A stretch of DNA of 10,690 nt, taken from contig RWJK01001104.1 in assembly GCA_004335835.1 (NCBI GenBank), forward strand, positions 1-10,690, written 5' to 3'. How positions within the stretch are numbered: position 1 is the first letter of the stretch; each line of letters begins with the position of its first letter. The DNA is from Scenedesmus sp. ARA3 (Eukaryota > Chlorophyta > Chlorophyceae > Sphaeropleales > Scenedesmaceae). A program made the position numbers and the translations under genes. A model generated the notes under the pieces. The model was not told the DNA's origin, searched no databases, and worked only from the letters and a program-made list of their open reading frames with translations. Of this stretch, positions 7,801 through 10,690 are shown one piece after another.

Positions 7801-10479
7801 TCAGGGTGTTCCGGAGGTGCTTCAGCAAGAGGCGGACTACTAGTGCTCGAAGATCTGCGTAAAGCTGCTGCCAGCGTAGTCAAAGTCATTGCCTGCAGAT
7901 GATGCAGAGGGTGATCGGGTAGATGCATGAAAATCAAAGTGATTTAGAGGTTCTCCTGCAGCAATAGCGGACTCCCCGGGCTGAAGCTCTAGGCGATGCT
8001 GCTGCCAGCCTAATCAAAGTCAGTGCCTGGGGGATTCAGATGCCATACAGCAGGATGTTCACACCCAAGAGCGGTAACACACACCGCACGACTATCGGGC
8101 GGCTGCTGAATCTCCACAGTTGCAACAAGCCTGACTAAAGCCAGCCCTAGCAGCTCTGAAAGCAGATACAGCTGGTAGCTGAGGGCTAGCCAGTACTACA
8201 TCACCTGGAAAGCGCATATGCATGTCCTAACCCCACATAAGGGCGCACTGCTCCCGCTGCACAGCAATGTAACGATAAAATACAATCAACATGTTTGTGT
8301 TCTCAAGCAGTGCACGTGCTGTTACAGCAACTCACGTGCAGAGAAGACCAGGAGGTCTCCTGACCCCAGCACCAGCTCCCCCAACGTGTTGTGGTGCGTG
8401 CGCTTGTCTGACAGCTCGCCGCCAACCACAATGACGCCAAAGGTGGCCTGGAACCCAACTTCATTGATGGTCCTGCCAATGATGGGAGCACCCTTGCGCA
8501 CACGGGCCTACAGTGAGGTGCAACGCAGCAAGGAAGCAGTATGAGGTAAAACCAACAGCAGACACAGGACGGGGGACCATGTAATTCGCAGCATGCCATG
8601 TCGTAAGTCCCGTGGGTTTCGAGTAAAATTTTAGAAGTTGCAATTACTTTTGTCTGGCTGGCAAGGTAGCATTTGCAAGCAAGCATGGCCACAAACAGCA
8701 CCCGGTGCCACCATGTGAACTCAAAAGGACCTTGCCAGAGCTCTCAGTAAATGCCCCAACGCGCTCAGGCTCATCGTGAATACCCAGCACTCACACTGAA
8801 CTCACAACAGACTCACAGTACAGTAAGACCACAAGCAAAGACCGTGTGAAAGTCACACGGAACAATTGTTCCGTGTGGTGAACTTGCAAGTTTACCCTAT
8901 GAACACCGTGAAGCTCACCATGAACAGCCACATGGTGGCACCAGACCCACAGCACGCCCCATGACCCCACACCAGCTGTGATATTCATTCACGGCAACAT
9001 CCATCTCACTCAAAGTACCGAACCCCCCATGTCCTCACAAGTAATTCACTGTGAACACCATAAGACTCACCATGAACAGTCACGTGATGCCAGCAGACCC
9101 TTAGCACCTACCATACACTCACCACAAATTCACTGTGATACGTCCGACACCATGAAGCTCACCATGAACAGCCACATAGTGGCACCAGACCCTCAGCGTC
9201 TACCACACACCCACAACAAATTCACTTTGAACGTCTCAAACACCATGAAGCTCACCATGAACAGCCACATGGTGGCACCAGACCCTCAGCGTCTACCACA
9301 CACTCACAAAAACTCACTGTGAAACGTACCACCACCTTGAAACTCACCATGAACAGCCACATGGTGGCACCAGACCAGCCGAGGGTTGGTGCTCGCAGTG
9401 CAATGCTGCCAGACCACGGCAGGCTGCTCAGCTTGCTGCCAACATCCTTTGGGTTGCTGCTGCTGCCTGGATAACCTTCCACCTCTGTGCCATGCCCAAC
9501 AAGCGATTTAGCAAAGCCCTTAACACGCGACGAGACACCTGGATGACTCCCAGATGAAGCTGCAGAGCTGCTGCAATTGTCTGGTGCAGTGGTGTCATCA
9601 TCATGTGTCGGGTGCACCCCATGGTGATCACGTGTGCTGTCAGAGGGTAGTGGCGGGGCGCCTGATGCTGCCTTTGCAGCTGCGTCTTGTGCATTGGTGA
9701 GGTCGCTCGTGAGCAGGATCAGGCCCAGGCGTGCTGCCTCCTCCTGTAGGTGCTTCAGACTGCCTTGGAAGTGCAGCACATCACCCTCCTGCAGCATCAT
9801 GCAGCAGCAGAGGCTGTGGCAAACATGTGCGCAGGATAACGCTCAGCCGTGCGGCCTCCTCTTGCAAGTGCTGCAGACTGCCTTGGAAGTGCAGCACATC
9901 ACCCTCCTGCAGCATGCAGCATCATGCAGCAGCGGCAGTGGTTACAAAAAGTAGCATTCTGAGCTGTCATGGCCAGTAACGAAATGCAGCTTCAGCATTT
10001 TGCAAAAGCTTCGTTCACGGCTCTTCGCGAAACACCTGGCGCTGCACACCAGCATGACTGCTTATGCAGGCAAGGCTTGCAGCACACAAATGTCAAACTA
10101 TGATGCAAATCAGCGCCAAACCTTAGGGCCAGCGCACCTGCAGCGTAACATCTTCAGCACTTGCAATGCTGCCACCACCAATTGTCACTGTCATGTGCTC
10201 GCGCCGTTCATCATGTGGCGACTCGCTGCCACTGCCACTAAGGCCCTCATGTCTTTCCACAGCCTGTGACGTGCCTGCAGCGCTGGCATTGCTAGTCGGC
10301 ACAGTTCCTGTCTGACCACGCTGCAGCTGTTTGAGCCATGCAAATGCCTTGTGTGCCACGGGCTGATGCTCGTCTTCTGCTGCTGACTTGTACAGCAAGT
10401 GCCCCTTGCGACTGATCCACAGAAGCTTGAGTCCTGAGAGCTGCAGCAGACCTGAGGAAGGGAGGGATTTGCCAGCAAC
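1836..10479 (-). CDS. SAC1/SLT-like sulfate (anion) symporter with four RCK_C domains, 3' part of gene
   Basis: Fifteen exons in transcript order: 10479-10138, 9788-9348, 8507-8336, 7625-7390, 7084-6950, 6194-6096, 5809-5690, 5335-5249, 4956-4916 (or alternative 4845-4805), 4488-4364, 3993-3940, 3685-3543, 2945-2876, 2565-2495, 2012-1836. They sum to 2313 nt with no frame break: 770 residues plus TGA. All introns are GT-AG; phases are 0,0,1,0,0,0,0,0,2,1,1,0,1,0. Residues 1-515 hold four RCK_C (TrkA_C) domains. Residues 516-770 are the C-terminal half of a divided-anion-symporter (SLC13/ArsB-NhaD type) permease. This permease, RCK_C, permease layout is that of the green-algal SAC1/SLT proteins, which move or sense sulfate at the plasma membrane; substrate is inferred from family only. 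The N-terminal permease half lies beyond the right edge. Exon 2's donor is the least certain junction. Confidence 0.85.
1839..2136 (-). repeat. Tandem copies of terminal exon (15 and 15'), period 124 bp
   Basis: The acceptor side of exon 15 (edge 2012) is repeated with edge 2136. Both read GCTGCAG|GTGTGGCAGCTG, and the next 70 or so bases match closely. The distal copy (2012-1836) encodes 58 residues with a full hydrophobic segment and basic tail. The proximal copy (2136-2038) diverges after WWMILCATSL and stops after 32 residues, adding EHEKHQN. A relic of a third unit is visible near 2174-2188 (CATGTTCAGGG versus CATGTTCAAGGG at 2055), again about 123 bp away. Confidence 0.85.
2038..2136 (-). 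other. Possible alternative terminal exon 15'
   Basis: It has an acceptor (ATGCTGCAG), is in phase 0 with exon 14, stays open for 32 codons and ends TGA at 2038-2040. Use of this exon would give a 744-residue partial product lacking the last hydrophobic stretch and KRRLKQLK tail. It is the first acceptor met after exon 14, so it is positionally favoured, but conservation supports the distal exon as the ancestral end. Confidence 0.45.
2571..2870 (-). other. Intron 13, no further feature seen
   Basis: The 310-bp intron (2566-2875) between exons 13 and 14. It has a GTGAGT donor and a CCTGCAG acceptor. I see no tandem exon copy or other coding sequence in it. Confidence 0.6.
3335..3590 (-). repeat. 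Exon 12 tail duplicated downstream, period 203 bp
   Basis: The last 45 bases of exon 12 plus its GTGAGG donor (exon edge 3543) recur with edge 3340. The copy encodes MYPIAANVGDGMRIQ against MYPIAANVGDDMGIQ, with two replacements and several silent changes. The copy has no obvious acceptor of its own. The intron sequence between them (for example GCGTATGTGTCCTG near 3215-3235 and again near 3397-3415) shows a more diverged further unit. Confidence 0.8.
4031..4054 (+). repeat. (CAG)8 microsatellite in intron 10
   Basis: Eight uninterrupted CAG triplets (CTG on the transcript strand), about 40 bases upstream of the exon 11 acceptor. It could be length-variable between strains. A shorter (CTG)5 lies at 6775-6789 in intron 5. 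Confidence 0.9.
4805..4956 (-). repeat. Exon 9 in three tandem versions (9a, 9c, 9b)
   Basis: Exon 9a (4956-4916) and 9b (4845-4805) are both 41 nt, each with its own AG acceptor (GTGCAG and ATATAG) and GT donor (GTGAGC and GTGGGC). They encode IISGFTGTSYIDL and IISGFTGTGYIDL, then TG of a Trp codon. Between them 9c (4906-4884) is a 23-nt version with an in-frame 18-nt deletion (IISGIDL) flanked by CTAG and GTGACA. All start in phase 0 and end in phase 2, so any single one joins exons 8 and 10 in frame. The spacer is rich in ATGATCTA-like repeats. Confidence 0.85.
5489..5684 (-). repeat. CCTAN pentanucleotide minisatellite enclosing a copy of the exon 7 tail
   Basis: Plus-strand CCTAG/CCTAC/CCTAA/CCTGG units run at 5489-5572 and again at 5635-5682. 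Between them, 5592-5637 repeats the last 46 bases of exon 7 with its donor (GTGAG); the real exon edge is 5690, a 98-bp period. Only two bases of the exon part differ, and both changes are silent (Arg CGC/CGT and Pro CCG/CCC). Confidence 0.85.
5690..6194 (-). other. RCK_C domain 4, exons 6 and 7
   Basis: Exon 6 (6194-6096) encodes ATVSPDSALIGHTVREMRF and GVVLAIHRQ; exon 7 (5809-5690) encodes SGYVSLRDV, the closing strand LRAGDVLLLEA and a helix ending KKRFKANPAFGL. All expected RCK_C elements are present in order and the domain is of normal length. It passes directly into the second permease half. Confidence 0.85.
6195..6949 (-). other. Intron 5, 755 bp
   Basis: Donor GTAAAT after LVQ and acceptor ATGCAG before ATVSP. 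It contains a perfect 16-bp palindrome ATGGGTAATTACCCAT (6294-6309), a (CTG)5 run and CTGCC repeats near 6754-6772. Long open frames here are CTG/CAG-biased and lack family features, so I call none coding. Confidence 0.6.
6950..7563 (-). other. RCK_C domain 3, rest of exon 4 plus exon 5
   Basis: Exon 4 carries FLLAMKVKAGAAGKDIAANG and GLYITAITRPG; exon 5 (7084-6950) carries the closing strand LGDVLWFTT and helix LDGVKYLLKDPRLE, ending KGRQIYRHLVQ. The exon 4/5 boundary, LQ|LGDVLWF in phase 0, sits at the same place in the fold as the exon 1/2 boundary in domain 1, LQ|EGDVLHF. Confidence 0.8.
7560..8032 (-). repeat. Exon 4 head in four tandem copies, period 132-135 bp
   Basis: Acceptor edges are at 7625 (intact exon), 7757, 7892 and 8026. 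Each copy carries (C)CAG|GC followed by a relative of the NDFDYAGSS sequence. In the exon frame the three upstream copies stop early: NDRAYAGSSIA then TAG, NDFDYAGSSFTQIFEH then TAG, and TDFD then TAG. Only the copy at 7625 reads on into domain 3. The unit also includes intron sequence such as GGTGCTTCAGCAAGAGG (7682, 7816). Confidence 0.9.
7564..8507 (-). other. RCK_C domain 2, exon 3 plus head of exon 4
   Basis: Exon 3 (8507-8336) encodes residues 262-318: ARVRKGAPIIGRTINEVGF, then FGVIVVGGEL, and the closing strand GSGDLLVFSA. This is the canonical RCK_C order of P-x-x-G-x-T, strand, GD-x-L-x-F. The intron splits an Arg codon (C|GC). Exon 4 continues with NDFDYAGSSFAQSFQQVELL, which forms the domain's last helix and lead-out. 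The acceptor of exon 4 is the intact one of four tandem copies. Confidence 0.8.
8854..8877. repeat. Perfect 24-bp palindrome with a competing hairpin, intron 2
   Basis: CACACGGAACAA is followed directly by its reverse complement TTGTTCCGTGTG. Just to the left, CCGTGTGA (8842-8849) can pair with TCACACGG (8853-8860), so the central arm has two alternative partners. It lies just past the far end of the exon 2 tail array. Confidence 0.8.
8895..9384 (-). repeat. Exon 2 tail and donor repeated, about 92-bp period, five copies
   Basis: The exon 2 donor (edge 9348) and preceding codons for SGATMWLFM recur with edges at 9256, 9163, 9071 and 8919 (spacing 92, 93, 92, 152). Each copy reads TTCATG|GTGAG or close to it. 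The intron part of the unit contains GGTAGACGCTGAGGGTCTGG on the transcript strand. The last, wider gap probably contains a decayed unit. The array fills more than half of intron 2 (8508-9347). Confidence 0.9.
9348..9710 (-). other. Low-complexity linker between RCK_C 1 and 2 (rest of exon 2)
   Basis: About 120 residues (141-261) without hydrophobic segments: an Ala-rich stretch, a His/Asp/Thr patch (HDDDTTAPD), then Ser/Gly-rich sequence and a short basic part (SRVKGFAKS). It looks disordered and lies on the predicted cytoplasmic side. The last residues, SGATMWLFM, come from a segment that is tandemly repeated downstream, so the true 3' end of this exon is the least secure junction in the model. 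The following exon continues in phase 0. Confidence 0.6.
9711..10479 (-). other. RCK_C (TrkA_C) domain 1, exon 1 plus start of exon 2
   Basis: Exon 1 opens at the domain's helix-strand unit: VAGKSLPSSGLLQLSGLKLL, then WISRKGHLL. The closing strand (EGDVLHFQG) and helix (SLKHLQEEAARLG) are at the start of exon 2, residues 115-140. The first strand of the domain must be on the missing upstream exon. Between the two halves lies an insert of about 70 residues (roughly 34-104) rich in Ser, Gly, Gln and charged residues, unusual because RCK_C domains are normally about 70-85 residues in total. RCK_C domains form regulatory dimers that bind ligands in channels and transporters; the ligand here is unknown. 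Confidence 0.75.
9714..9925 (-). repeat. Exon 2 head duplicated upstream, period 118 bp
   Basis: Acceptor edges at 9788 (intact) and 9906 (copy). Both read CTGCAG|GAGGGTGATGTGCTGCAC and encode EGDVLHFQGSLKHLQEEAARLG and the close variant EGDVLHFQGSLQHLQ and onward. The period is not a multiple of three: reading from the copy through the real acceptor ends at a TGA immediately after AGG, so an unspliced copy is a dead end. Confidence 0.9.
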
Positions 10480-10690
10480 CTGCGGCCACAACACACATGC
10501 AAGTGTGAATGAGGAGTCTTTTGGTCCAACAGCAAGAACACCGTGTTCTTTGTGTGACACAGACGCATGAGTCCTGAGAGGTTCAGCAAGCCTGAGGAAG
10601 GGAGGGCCTTGCCTGCCACCTGCAGGCAGCAAACACAGCATTACCCACAGGAATGTGAGGCCTGAGAGGTGTAACAGGCCGGGAAAAAGA
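10421..10690 (-). repeat. Exon 1 head in at least three tandem copies
   Basis: The unit at 10421-10500 (acceptor edge 10479, intact exon) recurs exactly 140 bp away at 10561-10640 (edge 10619, encoding VAGKALPSSGLLNLSGL), and a third, more diverged unit begins near 10651 (GLLHLSGL) and runs off the window. The 140-bp spacing shifts the frame by two, so reading through the copy does not give the normal protein. Confidence 0.85.

Noticed and set aside
7560..8032. CRISPR-like array because of regular 134-bp spacing
   Set aside because: The repeated unit includes the whole period and a protein-coding exon head with splice sites; there are no unique spacers, and the gene is eukaryotic.
8895..9384. 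Satellite or mobile-element array of 92-bp units
   Set aside because: The units align with the end of exon 2 and its donor and have no terminal inverted repeats or coding capacity, so local duplication explains them.

Overview
The window looks like nuclear DNA of a eukaryotic green alga (Chlorophyta, probably Chlorophyceae). The sequence signs are short exons split by many GT-AG introns of about 250-840 bp, acceptors that almost all read TGCAG, TGTAA motifs of the chlorophyte poly(A) type after both stop codons, CAG/CTG-rich base composition, and a protein architecture (divided-anion-symporter permease plus several RCK_C/TrkA_C domains) typical of the SAC1/SLT sulfate transporters of green algae. 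I do not assign a species.

Layout. Positions 3-188 (+) are the last exon of a MYND zinc-finger protein, with a poly(A) signal at 322-326. Positions 189-1561 are an intergenic stretch with small repeats and no convincing gene. From about 1562 to the right edge, the minus strand carries the 3' two-thirds or so of one large gene. I assembled 15 exons (1836-10479), 2313 nt in one unbroken frame: 770 residues plus the stop. In protein order these give four RCK_C domains (the first with a long low-complexity insert and followed by a Ser/Asp/His-rich linker), then the C-terminal half of the permease with its TNN hairpin, the PFGYQ-x-N-LMV motif and a basic tail. The N-terminal permease half lies beyond 10690. 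The two genes converge tail to tail.

The striking feature is not the gene family but how the gene is built. At eight exon edges a segment spanning the splice junction (exon part, splice site, adjoining intron) is repeated in tandem 1-4 extra times inside the neighbouring intron: exon 1 head (two extra), exon 2 head (one), exon 2 tail (four), exon 4 head (three), exon 7 tail (one), exon 9 entire (two), exon 12 tail (one) and exon 15 head (one). The extra copies keep usable-looking AG or GT sites. Most would introduce a frameshift or stop if used, but two sets encode plausible alternatives: exon 9 copies (one substitution, or a six-codon in-frame deletion; joining 9a or 9c to another copy gives an immediate TGA) and a proximal exon 15 copy that would replace the last hydrophobic segment and basic tail with a short end. 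The gene therefore carries many duplicated splice sites that could be evolutionary debris, a source of alternative isoforms, or a route of regulation by unproductive splicing. RNA-seq would decide.
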